From NCBI RefSeq assembly GCF_007846095.1, contig NZ_VOEI01000002.1, forward strand, positions 682,001-746,000: 64,000 bases of DNA, read 5' to 3'. Under the pieces are notes generated by a model, which did no database searches, was not told the origin of the DNA, and saw only the letters and a list, made by a program, of their open reading frames with translations. Shown piece after piece: positions 9,077 through 17,439 of the stretch. The translations under genes and the position numbers were made by a program. Position 1 is the stretch's first letter; each line of letters starts with the position of its first letter. This DNA comes from Mucilaginibacter achroorhodeus. GTDB taxonomy: Bacteria > Bacteroidota > Bacteroidia > Sphingobacteriales > Sphingobacteriaceae.

Positions 9077-9547
9077 ATGAAAAAGATGAGTGCAATAATG
9101 GCGACAGCGATCGCAGCGATCGGTTTAAATTATGCAATGGCAAAAAACCACACCAGCAATGTAATTAGCAAGGCAACTTTTGATAATAAGGCATTAACTG
9201 CTAATCAGGACACTGTTCCAAAAAAACAAAAGACCAGGACAACAAGGCCTATAGTACCAAATACGCCAACAAACCCTACAACGCCTGCTATGCCTACAAC
9301 GCCTAACACGCCAACAAATCCTACAAACCCAAGTTACCCAACTACACCTACAAACCCTACAATGCCAACTACGCCAACATCACCAACCATGCCGGCACCA
9401 ACAACTCCGGGTGTACCAAGTACCACACCATCAACCATGCCTGGTACAACACCGGCTACACCAACACCAATGCCGTCAACTTCGCCAACAGCGCCAAGTA
9501 CAACGCCGGTGGGTGCGCCAACAGTGCCACGCAGCACAGGCAACTAA
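9077..9547 (+). CDS. Secreted Pro/Thr-rich low-complexity protein
   Basis: 156 aa. A signal peptide (about 1-22, ending MAKNHTSN) is followed by a short region with QDTVPKKQKTR and then about 100 residues built of degenerate TPxxPT units (NPTTPAMPTTPNTP and similar). No fold is recognisable; the chain should be extended and mucin-like. QDTV fits the Bacteroidetes O-glycosylation motif D-S/T-(A/I/L/V/M/T). It is a real gene rather than a chance frame, given the signal peptide, the terminator directly after it and codon-level repetition. The function is unknown; a flexible surface or wall spacer is one possibility. Confidence 0.7.
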   Translation: MKKMSAIMATAIAAIGLNYAMAKNHTSNVISKATFDNKALTANQDTVPKKQKTRTTRPIVPNTPTNPTTPAMPTTPNTPTNPTNPSYPTTPTNPTMPTTPTSPTMPAPTTPGVPSTTPSTMPGTTPATPTPMPSTSPTAPSTTPVGAPTVPRSTGN

Positions 9548-9576
9548 TTTCAAATTGCTCGTTTTATATAATCGAA

Positions 9577-9605
9577 AGAGCTCCGGACTTCCGGGGCTCT
9601 TTTTA
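9577..9605 (+). terminator. Terminator after the Pro/Thr-rich gene
   Basis: AGAGCTCCGG pairs with CCGGGGCTCT (one G-U) around an ACTT loop, followed by TTTTA. Confidence 0.8.
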
Positions 9606-9681
9606 TGTAATATATTACCTGTTTTACATATGGTCTAAACCATTGCAGATGCCGACTGTTATACTTTAATATATACCTGTT

Positions 9682-10737
9682 ATGGCCGACATTGCTAAAC
9701 GATTTCCGCAAAACCCACTGCTTTCTCCCAAAGATCTTAAACCCAGTACCGATGGCCTGCTCATTGCCTGCCTGTTAAACCCGGGGGTGTTCAGGTACGA
9801 AGGGAAGACCTGGTTACTTGTACGTGTTGCCGAGCGGCCGCAGCAGAATGAGGTACACGTATCCTTTCCGATACTTACCGAAACCGGGGAAACCAAGATA
9901 ATGGAAATTGCGCTTAACGATGCCGACCTGATTGCTACGGATGCGCGTGTTGTGCGTTACAAAGGTGTGGATTACCTCACCACCCTATCGCACCTGCGCT
10001 TGCTTTGCAGCGATGACGGTATTAAGTTTTATGAACCCGAAGGTTATCCAAAACTGTTTGGTAAAGGGCCATTGCAAACCTTTGGTATAGAAGATTGCCG
10101 GGTTATCGAACTGGAAGATAAATTCTATCTCACCTTTACTGCCGTTAGTGATAGCGGCGTAGGTGTGGGTATGCGCACCACCGCTGATTGGAAAACGTTT
10201 ACAGAGCACGGCATGATATTGCCGCCGCACAACAAAGACGTAGCTATTTTTGAGGAAAAGATAAACGGTAAATATTACGCTTTGCACCGCCCCAGCAGTG
10301 TTGATATAGGCGGCAACTTTATTTGGATTGCCGAATCGCCTGATGGCGAACATTGGGGTAACCACAAATGCATACTTAAAACCCGCGAAGGAATGTGGGA
10401 CAGCGGCCGGGTTGGTGCAGGCGCCGCACCCATCAAAACAGAAAAGGGCTGGCTGGAGATTTACCATGGTGCCACCCGTGAACACCGCTACTGTCTGGGC
10501 GCAGTTTTGCTTGATCTAAACGACCCTTCAAAAGTATTGGCACGCTCCGTTGAACCTATCATGGAGCCTATTGCACCATACGAGATAACCGGTTTTTTCG
10601 GGCATGTGGTGTTTACCAACGGCCATGTACTGCAGGATGATGGTGATACGCTCACCATTTACTACGGTGCGGCTGATGAACATGTTTGTGGAGCTAACTT
10701 TTCCATTAAAGAGATATTTGCCAATTTGGGCGTGTGA
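9682..10737 (+). CDS. GH130-family beta-mannoside phosphorylase/hydrolase-like enzyme
   Basis: 351 aa, typical for the family. The five-bladed propeller signatures are present: LLNPGVFRYEGKTWLLVRV near residue 31, GIEDCRVIELEDKFYLTFTA with the conserved catalytic-region Asp of the (G)xEDxR motif, and GAGAAPIKTEKGWLEIYHGA near 249. No signal peptide is seen, so it is cytoplasmic. GH130 enzymes mostly phosphorolyse beta-1,4- or beta-1,2-mannosides to mannose-1-phosphate. Which linkage applies here cannot be told by eye. The next gene on the strand is uxaC, but a 254-bp repeat-rich gap lies between, so co-transcription is doubtful. Confidence 0.85.
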   Translation: MADIAKRFPQNPLLSPKDLKPSTDGLLIACLLNPGVFRYEGKTWLLVRVAERPQQNEVHVSFPILTETGETKIMEIALNDADLIATDARVVRYKGVDYLTTLSHLRLLCSDDGIKFYEPEGYPKLFGKGPLQTFGIEDCRVIELEDKFYLTFTAVSDSGVGVGMRTTADWKTFTEHGMILPPHNKDVAIFEEKINGKYYALHRPSSVDIGGNFIWIAESPDGEHWGNHKCILKTREGMWDSGRVGAGAAPIKTEKGWLEIYHGATREHRYCLGAVLLDLNDPSKVLARSVEPIMEPIAPYEITGFFGHVVFTNGHVLQDDGDTLTIYYGAADEHVCGANFSIKEIFANLGV

Positions 10738-10991
10738 TTAATAAGGAGTTGCATGCGTAATAAGTTACTCCCCCAGCTGCACTTCGTGCGCAACCCTCTC
10801 TGCTGCAAGCAGCAAAGAGGGTAAGAAATAATTTTTCTGCTTACCCTCTTTTCGCGTAGCGAAGAGAGGGTCGACGAGCGAAAGCGATGTCGGTGTGAGT
10901 TAACTATCCGATAAATCAAATTTCAAGTTTTTGGACTTCGGACTTTTGAATTTTAACTTAATACAATACATTGCCTTATTATTAGCCTTGT
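10738..10991. repeat. Two hairpins of the CCCTCTTT family in a noncoding gap
   Basis: A hairpin at about 10793-10822 (ACCCTCT ... AGAGGGT around CTGCTGCAAGCAGCA) and another at 10842-10872 (CCCTCTTTTCGC ... GCGAAGAGAGGG) lie in the 254-bp gap. Related hairpins occur at 51268-51295 and 59071-59093. The uxaC promoter must lie in the last ~80 bp. Confidence 0.6.
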
Positions 10992-12398
10992 ATGAAAAGC
11001 TTTTTAGATGATGACTTTCTGCTGCACTCTGATACCGCCCGTCGCCTGTATCATGATTATGCGAAAGACATGCCTATTATAGATTACCACTGTCACCTGC
11101 CGCCTAATCAGATAGCCGGCAATATCAACTTTAACAACCTTACCCAGGCCTGGCTCTACGGCGACCATTACAAGTGGCGCGCCATGCGGGCAAACGGTAT
11201 CAGTGAAGAATATATAACCGGCGGAAAATCAGACTTTGAAAAGTTTGAAAAATGGGCGGAAACTGTGCCCTATACACTACGAAACCCTTTATACCAATGG
11301 ACACATCTGGAGTTACGCAGGTATTTCAATATCGATTCGAGGTTAATGGCCGGCACTGCAGATTATATTTATGAGGATGCCTCAGCCAAATTACAACAAC
11401 CCGACTTTTCTGTGCAGCAGTTGCTTAAAAAAATGAACGTTGAGGTGGTTTGCACTACCGATGATCCGCTGGATGATCTGTCCCATCACGAGAAATTGAA
11501 AAAAGAAGGCGGTACCGTTAAGATGTTTCCTTCTTTTAGGCCGGATAAGGCCATGTACATAGAGGACGTAGCCGCGTTGAATACCTACATTACCCGGTTA
11601 GAGGAAGTGGCTAATACGCCAATCGTTAATTTTGATGATTACCTCTACGCACTCAAAAATCGCCATCATTACTTTGCGGCCAACGGCTGCATGGTGGCCG
11701 ATCATGGGTTGGAGCACATTTACGCCGAAGACTATACCGACGAGGAGATAAGAACCATATTTGAAAAGGTGCGATCAGAAAAGCCTGTTACCAATGCAGA
11801 AAAGGTAAAATTTAAATCGGCTATGCTTTTTAACCTGGCACTGTGGCATCACGAAAAAGGCTGGGTGCAGCAGTATCATTTGGGTGCTTTAAGAAACAAC
11901 AACAGCCGTTTGTTAAGCAAATTAGGCCCGGATACCGGCTTTGATTCTATTGGCGATTTTAGTCAGGCGCGTGCCTTATCCCGTTTTCTGAACAGGTTGG
12001 ATAAAGATGACAGGCTGGCCAAAACCATCATCTACAATCTCAATCCCGCCGACAATGAAGTAATGGCTGCCATGACCGGTAATTTTAACGATGGGTCGAT
12101 GGCCGGTAAAGTACAGTTCGGCTCGGCTTGGTGGTTTTTAGACCAAAAGGACGGTATGACCAAACAGATCAACGCGCTATCAAACATGGGCTTGCTAAGC
12201 AGGTTTGTAGGCATGCTTACAGACTCGCGTAGCTTTCTGTCATTTCCACGGCACGAGTATTTCCGCAGGTTACTGTGTAATTTATTCGGCGAGGATATAG
12301 AGAACGGGGAATTACCTAATGATATAGAATGGACAGGAAAAGTGATCGCTGATATTTGTTATCATAATGCAAAGGATTATTTTGTGTTTAAGATGTGA
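10992..12398 (+). CDS. uxaC: Glucuronate isomerase
   Basis: 468 aa, full length for UxaC. It follows the E. coli enzyme closely at the start (DFLL..ARRLYHDYAKDMPIIDYHCHLPP; HCH are metal-site residues), then GDHYKWRAMRANG and NPLYQWTHLELRR. Later come TDDPLDDL and a C-terminal AWWFLDQKDGM and LTDSRSFLSFPRHEYFRR. It interconverts D-glucuronate with D-fructuronate, and D-galacturonate with D-tagaturonate, in the cytoplasm, at the entry of hexuronate catabolism. No other uronate pathway genes (uxuA, uxaB, kdgK) are in the window, so it is a stand-alone gene here. Identification is very secure. Confidence 0.97.
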   Translation: MKSFLDDDFLLHSDTARRLYHDYAKDMPIIDYHCHLPPNQIAGNINFNNLTQAWLYGDHYKWRAMRANGISEEYITGGKSDFEKFEKWAETVPYTLRNPLYQWTHLELRRYFNIDSRLMAGTADYIYEDASAKLQQPDFSVQQLLKKMNVEVVCTTDDPLDDLSHHEKLKKEGGTVKMFPSFRPDKAMYIEDVAALNTYITRLEEVANTPIVNFDDYLYALKNRHHYFAANGCMVADHGLEHIYAEDYTDEEIRTIFEKVRSEKPVTNAEKVKFKSAMLFNLALWHHEKGWVQQYHLGALRNNNSRLLSKLGPDTGFDSIGDFSQARALSRFLNRLDKDDRLAKTIIYNLNPADNEVMAAMTGNFNDGSMAGKVQFGSAWWFLDQKDGMTKQINALSNMGLLSRFVGMLTDSRSFLSFPRHEYFRRLLCNLFGEDIENGELPNDIEWTGKVIADICYHNAKDYFVFKM

Positions 12399-12817
12399 GC
12401 CGTTAAATGACAGGTCGATTGCGTCTATAAAATAAGGTGTCACTGCCAAGAACTACAGTGCGGTAACCGAATAAGCAGTTCTCAATTGGGAACGGCAGTA
12501 AATTATCAAAGTCAGTGGATGTACTTTTTCTTTTTCCGCAAAAGAAAAAGTACCAAAAAGAAAACTCGCGGCTGCCGCAAAATGCTTTAAAGTTTCTGCT
12601 AAAGCAATGCCTGTGGCTATCGCCTTTTGCGAAGGCCGCATGAATTCGGTTATCTTAGGTCCATCACTGTACTTATAATTTACCTTCTTACTTTTATTTC
12701 CTTCTTGGCAGCAAAAAAGCTTCGGGCAGAATGACGGTTTTGCCATAGCTTAAAATTATTTGCAATTTTACGGTGATATATCCCTCTCCTACCGCACATC
12801 ATTATAAAAGCAAGGAT
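12399..12817. repeat. Noncoding gap with a long GTACTTTTTCTTTT hairpin repeat
   Basis: At 12521-12553 the arms GTACTTTTTCTTTT and AAAAGAAAAAGTAC form a perfect 14-bp stem around a 5-base loop. It is followed by CCAAAAAGAAAACTCGCGGC and GC-rich text to about 12740. A similar phrase is, as far as I recall, a recurrent intergenic sequence in many Bacteroidota genomes. No gene was seen; the sigma-factor promoter should lie after about 12740. Confidence 0.55.
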
Positions 12818-13339
12818 ATGGTAAGCACAACAAGCAGAGAGCAATTACTAACGGAGCTTTATAAAAGCATGTTCCCGGTAGTGGCGAAGTATGTGGCCAG
12901 GATGGGCGGCACTTTTGATGACGCCAAAGATATTTTCCATGATGCGTTAGTTGTGTACTATGAAAAGGTTATCGCCGGCGATTTTGAGGTTTCAAATAAT
13001 AAAGCTTATCTCACCGGCATTGCAAAGCATCTTTGGTTCAAGAAATTTAATCAGCAAACTGAGTTAAAATCCATAGACGATAATTCGTTTGATATAGCTG
13101 ATGAAGCCGACGAACAGCCATCGACCAAAAAAATACTGCATTACCTGCAAACAGCCGGCAAGCGCTGTATGGATCTGTTAAGTGCGTTTTATTACGACAA
13201 GCTTGCCATGCGTGATGTGGCAGAAAAATTTGGCTATGCCGGTGAACGGTCGGTTACTGTGCAAAAGTATAAATGCCTTGAGAAAGTGAGAGAAACGGTT
13301 AAGCAACAATCCTTAGAATATGCGGACTTCGTTGAATAA
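12818..13339 (+). CDS. RNA polymerase sigma-70 family (ECF-type) sigma factor
   Basis: 173 aa from the ATG at 12818; a GTG 15 codons upstream is an alternative. Region 2 is seen as KYVARMGGTFDDAKDIFHDALVVYY plus AYLTGIAKHLWFKKF. Region 4 includes AGKRCMDLLSAFYYDKLAMRDVAEKFGY and a recognition helix around SVTVQKYKCLEKVRE. It would direct RNA polymerase to a specific promoter set. It overlaps the next gene by 20 bp, and a ClpP-type gene follows 17 bp after that, giving a three-gene operon that couples a sigma factor to a small anti-sigma-like protein and a protease subunit. The target promoters are unknown. Confidence 0.88.
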   Translation: MVSTTSREQLLTELYKSMFPVVAKYVARMGGTFDDAKDIFHDALVVYYEKVIAGDFEVSNNKAYLTGIAKHLWFKKFNQQTELKSIDDNSFDIADEADEQPSTKKILHYLQTAGKRCMDLLSAFYYDKLAMRDVAEKFGYAGERSVTVQKYKCLEKVRETVKQQSLEYADFVE

Positions 13340-13589
13340 TACCAAAATAACAGACGACTATGTAAATGGTGTGCTTCCCACCAGTGATGCATTATTGATG
13401 GAGGCACGGCTAATCCTTAATCCGGATTTAGGTACGGAAGTAAACTTGCATAAGCGGACGCTTAACATAGTTCGCCAATATGGCCGTGAATCACTTCGTG
13501 CACAGATCGAGGATATTCATAAGCAACTGTTTATCCAACCACAACATCAAAGTTTTAAAGATCTTGTCCTTAGCTTCTTTAAACGTTAA
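13320..13589 (+). CDS. Small anti-sigma-like N-terminal domain protein
   Basis: 89 aa, with its ATG inside the end of the sigma gene (20-bp overlap), which implies translational coupling. TDDYVNGVLPTSDALLMEARL ILNPDLGTEV resembles the cytosolic N-terminal segment of Bacteroidota anti-sigma and related proteins (typically DxYLxGxLsxeExxxFExxLxxdpeLaxev). There is no membrane helix, zinc finger or periplasmic part, so it would be a free cytoplasmic protein. A likely job is binding the sigma factor encoded with it. This is inference from weak sequence resemblance plus gene order. Confidence 0.6.
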   Translation: MRTSLNNTKITDDYVNGVLPTSDALLMEARLILNPDLGTEVNLHKRTLNIVRQYGRESLRAQIEDIHKQLFIQPQHQSFKDLVLSFFKR

Positions 13590-13606
13590 CCCTTAAAATT
13601 TAAGAA

Positions 13607-14293
13607 ATGAACACAAATGAGTTCCGCAAGTACGCGGTGAGGCATCGCCATGTCCAAAGTTTGCACGTAGACCGTTTTATTGCGCGGGTAAACAACGCTA
13701 ATATCACAGCCTCACTCACCCCTGCCATTATGGAAGAGCGACAGATGAATATCACACAAATGGACGTGTTCTCGCGCCTGATGATGGACCGTATCATTTT
13801 CCTCGGTACTGCCATTGACGACCAGGTAGCTAACATTATACAGGCCCAACTACTGTTCCTGCAGTCTACGGATGCCAAGCGCGATATACAGATCTACATC
13901 AATTCACCCGGTGGATCGGTATATGCAGGGTTCGGAATTTATGATACCATGCAATTCATCAATCCTGACGTTGCAACCATATGTACAGGTATGGCAGCAT
14001 CTATGTCGGCTGTTATTTTATGTGCAGGTGCCGCGGGGAAAAGAGCCGCATTGCCGCACTCAAGAGTAATGCTGCACCAGCCTTCAGGCGGCGCACAAGG
14101 TACCGCCTCTGATGTGGAGATAGCAGCAAAACAGATTGCCATCATCAAACAGCAGCTCTATGAAACCATTGCCAAACACAGTGGACAAACCTACGAACGC
14201 GTTCATCAGGTGTCAGACCGTGACCACTGGATGATAGGCGCCGAAGCAAAGGAGTTTGGTATTGTTGATGAAGTACTGGGAAAGGAGATGTAA
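13607..14293 (+). CDS. ClpP-family protease subunit with altered catalytic triad
   Basis: 228 aa. It aligns with ClpP without gaps from IFLGTAIDD onward: INSPGGSVYAGFGIYDTM, the nucleophile S132 in GMAASMSAV, H157 in MLHQPSGG. At the position of the third triad residue (E. coli Asp171, in ERDTERD) the sequence reads HQVSDRD, so the Asp is replaced by Val202. The N-terminal 55 residues are longer than in a normal mature ClpP. It probably associates with ClpX/ClpA or another ClpP in the cytoplasm, with reduced or context-dependent activity. It lies 17 bp after the anti-sigma-like gene in the sigma operon and is likely a paralogue of the housekeeping ClpP, which is not in the window. Confidence 0.88.
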   Translation: MNTNEFRKYAVRHRHVQSLHVDRFIARVNNANITASLTPAIMEERQMNITQMDVFSRLMMDRIIFLGTAIDDQVANIIQAQLLFLQSTDAKRDIQIYINSPGGSVYAGFGIYDTMQFINPDVATICTGMAASMSAVILCAGAAGKRAALPHSRVMLHQPSGGAQGTASDVEIAAKQIAIIKQQLYETIAKHSGQTYERVHQVSDRDHWMIGAEAKEFGIVDEVLGKEM

Positions 14294-14347
14294 ATTCAAT
14301 TTGAGAGAGGGTCTCCGTTAGGAACGGTAGTGAGCAGCATGACCATT

Positions 14348-14465
14348 CACTGGTCGAAGTTTAGCGCAGTGTAACTTCCGACCCGAAATGTGTTAAGCTT
14401 ACAGCTTAACACGCAAGCAGAATGCTTGCAATACTTTAGGTCGACGTTAAAAACTTCGACCAGTG
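14348..14465 (-). repeat. 118-bp TIR element, copy 2 (inverted relative to copy 1)
   Basis: It is bounded by CACTGGTCGAAGTTT and AAACTTCGACCAGTG. Its reverse complement matches 5150-5267 at 111 of 118 positions by hand alignment. It lies between the clpP-like gene and the fucosidase. The upstream open-frame extension of the fucosidase begins inside it, which argues against that extension being translated. Confidence 0.85.
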
Positions 14466-14579
14466 GAGAAACACATCTCTTTATTCTTCATCTGCCAATC
14501 AAACATATCATCATGCAAAAATCCTTTAATCAACCTTCAAAAAATATCACTTAATTTGGAGAACTACATTCTCCTGACC

Positions 14580-15959
14580 ATGAAGAAACTGCTAACCGCT
14601 GTATTACTGCTTACTACAACGTTCTATTGCTCAGCTCAAACTAAAACAGATCTTTCTACGCTTCAACAGCGCTTTGTCGACCTTAAATTTGGGATGTTCA
14701 TACATTTTAATATGCCTACCTACTGGGATGCAGACTGGCCTGATCCTGAAGCTTCGCCGGCGATGTTCAACCCAAAAAAGCTTAACGCCGACCAATGGGC
14801 TAAAGCTGCTAAAAGCGCTAACATGACCTACGGTTGCCTTACCACAAAGCATCACAGCGGTTTCTGTATCTGGGATACCAAAACTACCGACTACAACGTG
14901 ATGAACAGTCCGTTAAAGCGCGATGTGGTGAAGGAATATGTTGATGCTTTCCGTAAGAATGGGTTGAAGGTAATGCTGTACTATTCTATTTTGGATACGC
15001 ATCATAAGCTACGTCCTAACTCTATCACCCCAAAACATTTTGAGATGGTGAAAGCACAATTGACTGAGCTTTTAACAAAATATGGAAAAATAGAAGCGCT
15101 GATAATTGACGGCTGGGATGCACCATGGAGCCGTATCAGCTATGACGATATCCCGTTTGAGGATGTATACCGTTTGATAAAGTCGTTACAACCGGATTGT
15201 GTGGTGATGGACCTGAATGGTGCAAAATATCCTGCCGAGGGTTTGTTTTACAGCGATATCAAAACCTATGAAATGGGTGCCGGCCAGCGTTTGGATAAAG
15301 GCAACAACATTATGCCATCGTTGGCTTGTTTGCCTTTACAATCAAGCTGGTTCTGGAAAACCAACTTCCCAACCACCGCTGTTAAAGACCCGGCTAAGAT
15401 GGTTAACGAACTAACCACGCTAAACAATGCGGGTTGTAATTACATCCTGAATGTGGCACCAAATCGCGACGGCTTATTTGACGATAATGCCATCGCTGCG
15501 TTAAAAGAAATAGGTAAGCAATGGAAAGGCAATGCAGCTGCACCTAAACTTGCGCCAACCGGCGAGCCTATCATATCTACCAATTTGGCAAAACGTAAAC
15601 CAACCAACAGCAGCTGGAGCGATGATATGAACATTATGGACTTTGCCAACGATGACGATTTTACCACCTCATGGACCTCAAATAGCACCGTAAAAACCCC
15701 ATGGTGGGAAGTTGACCTTGGCCGCGATACTGAATTTAACGCCGTAGGACTTACCGAACCTAAAAGCAACATCAGCAATTACCATATAGAGTACCTGCAA
15801 AACGGTGTTTGGAAACCGCTGGCCACCGGTGACATTGCCAAACGTGTAAAGGTACACCGCTTCAATACCGTTTGGGGCAACAAAGTGCGCGTTACAATAG
15901 ATAAGGCCGAGAGCCAGCCCAGCATTGCAGAATTTGGCATTTACAACGAGAAAAAATAG
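14580..15959 (+). CDS. Alpha-L-fucosidase (GH29) with C-terminal discoidin domain
   Basis: 459 aa from the ATG at 14580, which starts a clear signal peptide (MKKLLTAVLLLTTTFYCSAQ). The upstream in-frame extension runs into a repeat element and was rejected. The GH29 barrel (about 25-330) has FGMFIHFNMPTYWD, the TTKHHSGFCIWDTKTTDYNV signature, and LIIDGWDAPW, where the Asp is the probable nucleophile. A C-terminal F5/8 type C-like module (about 355-459, TSWTSNSTVKTPWWEVDLG) should bind sugar. It removes alpha-linked fucose from glycans in the periplasm or outside the cell. It stands alone with no SusC/D pair nearby. Confidence 0.92.
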   Translation: MKKLLTAVLLLTTTFYCSAQTKTDLSTLQQRFVDLKFGMFIHFNMPTYWDADWPDPEASPAMFNPKKLNADQWAKAAKSANMTYGCLTTKHHSGFCIWDTKTTDYNVMNSPLKRDVVKEYVDAFRKNGLKVMLYYSILDTHHKLRPNSITPKHFEMVKAQLTELLTKYGKIEALIIDGWDAPWSRISYDDIPFEDVYRLIKSLQPDCVVMDLNGAKYPAEGLFYSDIKTYEMGAGQRLDKGNNIMPSLACLPLQSSWFWKTNFPTTAVKDPAKMVNELTTLNNAGCNYILNVAPNRDGLFDDNAIAALKEIGKQWKGNAAAPKLAPTGEPIISTNLAKRKPTNSSWSDDMNIMDFANDDDFTTSWTSNSTVKTPWWEVDLGRDTEFNAVGLTEPKSNISNYHIEYLQNGVWKPLATGDIAKRVKVHRFNTVWGNKVRVTIDKAESQPSIAEFGIYNEKK

Positions 15960-16131
15960 GCCTTAGATGATGAAATGAGTGATTATTGTATTTCCTCTGC
16001 ACTCGCTCATTCCATCATTCACTAATTCCGGTCATTCACATTAAGCCCTATCGTAACATTTACAATATTGTTACTTACAGGTAAAACACTGCGGATAGAT
16101 TTGCGGTTGTTATCGCAATATAGCTACTGCA

Positions 16132-17439
16132 ATGTTAACGTTTCGCGCCATTCGGGTTTATGTGTTTTCGGTGCTTTTAATTTGCCTGGCAAGCAGGCAG
16201 GCTAAAGCCTATTCGGTGTTGGCGCATGAGGCCATCATTGATGCATCATGGAAGCCTGTGCTGTACCCAATGATCAAAGAAAAATACCCCAATGCTACCC
16301 GCGAGGAAATGATAAAGGCCCACTCCTACGCTTATGGCGGCAGCATAGTTGCCGATATGGGTTACATGCCTTTAGGCAACGCATTCTTTACCGATCTGCT
16401 GCATTACGTGCGTAGCGGAGATTTTATCATTAATTTGATAAATGATGCCCAAAATATCAACGAATACGCCTTTGCACTTGGTGCTTTGTCACACTATATG
16501 GCAGACAAATACGGCCATTCCATGTCTACAAACCTCAACGTGCCGCTTGTTTACCCTAAACTGCAAAAGAAATTTGGCAACGTGGTTACTTACGAGGAGA
16601 ACCATATGTCGCACAGTCGCATGGAATTTGCCTATGATGTTTTGCAAATTGGGCAGGGCGGCTATACATCAGAAGGTTATCATGATTTTATAGGTTTCAA
16701 TATCTCCGTGCCGGTTTTAGAACGTGCCTTTTACAAGACCTATGGGCGCAACCTGAATACTATTTTCGGTAATATCGATGCCGATATAAACACCATGCGC
16801 TGGGGCGTACGCAATCTTTTTCCAAAATTGACCAAGGCTGCTTACGAATCAAACAAAGATCAGATATCAAAACTTAACCCGGGTATTACAGCCAAAGAGT
16901 TTCAATATAAAATGACCAGGCGGGCATTTAATCTTGAGTTTGGTAAACAACGGCAGGAACCTAAGTTTTGGGCTAAAGCCGCAGTTTTCCTGATAGGGAT
17001 ATTGCCAAAGGTTGGCCCCTTAAAGGCTTTAAAGTTTAAATCTCCCGGCGAAGAGGGGCAAAAATTATTTGCGCAAAGCTTTGATGCTATATTGAAGAAC
17101 TATCACGCAGCACTTGCGGAGGTGCAAACCAATTCACTTGTATTACCCGATATTAACTTTGATACCGGTGAGCCAACCCAGTTAGGCAATTATCACCTGG
17201 CTGATAACACCTATGCCAAGCTGTTAGAAAAATTACAAGAGCAGGGTTATAAAACAGTATCGCCCGACTTACAGAAAAACATTGTTGAGTATTTTGCCAA
17301 GGCAGATACAAGTCGCATCAACAATTTAAAAAATAGCGACAAGAAAAAGTGGCTGCAAACAGCAGAGAGGGTAAGCGAAATAAGCAACCTTAAAACAATG
17401 CCAAGGGATAGCGTCCGCTCTTTAGCTACCGAAAATTAA
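16132..17439 (+). CDS. Exported zinc-dependent phospholipase C-like protein
   Basis: 435 aa with a signal peptide (about 1-26, ending RQAKA-YS). The mature start YSVLAHEAIID and the segments IKAHSYAYGGSIVADMGYMP, FTDLLHYVR and ALGALSHYMADKYGH carry the His/Asp pattern of the zinc-dependent phospholipase C fold (a mature-end residue plus His and Asp ligands). The second half (about 190-435) is helical and not recognised. It may hydrolyse phospholipid head groups or be a non-enzymatic member. It ends convergently with the PPTase gene, overlapping it by 14 bp, and is otherwise unlinked to the NRPS operon. Confidence 0.7.
   Translation: MLTFRAIRVYVFSVLLICLASRQAKAYSVLAHEAIIDASWKPVLYPMIKEKYPNATREEMIKAHSYAYGGSIVADMGYMPLGNAFFTDLLHYVRSGDFIINLINDAQNINEYAFALGALSHYMADKYGHSMSTNLNVPLVYPKLQKKFGNVVTYEENHMSHSRMEFAYDVLQIGQGGYTSEGYHDFIGFNISVPVLERAFYKTYGRNLNTIFGNIDADINTMRWGVRNLFPKLTKAAYESNKDQISKLNPGITAKEFQYKMTRRAFNLEFGKQRQEPKFWAKAAVFLIGILPKVGPLKALKFKSPGEEGQKLFAQSFDAILKNYHAALAEVQTNSLVLPDINFDTGEPTQLGNYHLADNTYAKLLEKLQEQGYKTVSPDLQKNIVEYFAKADTSRINNLKNSDKKKWLQTAERVSEISNLKTMPRDSVRSLATEN

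Noticed and set aside
9240..9540. Possible CRISPR or tandem DNA repeat
   Set aside because: The repetition is at codon level, with irregular unit length and no spacers.
9334..9543. Antisense Gly/Val-rich frame opposite the Pro/Thr gene
   Set aside because: It is a mirror of the TPxxPT codon repeats, with no start context.
14463..14579. 39-residue N-terminal extension of the fucosidase
   Set aside because: It begins inside the 118-bp repeat and would bury the signal peptide; the ATG at 14580 is better.
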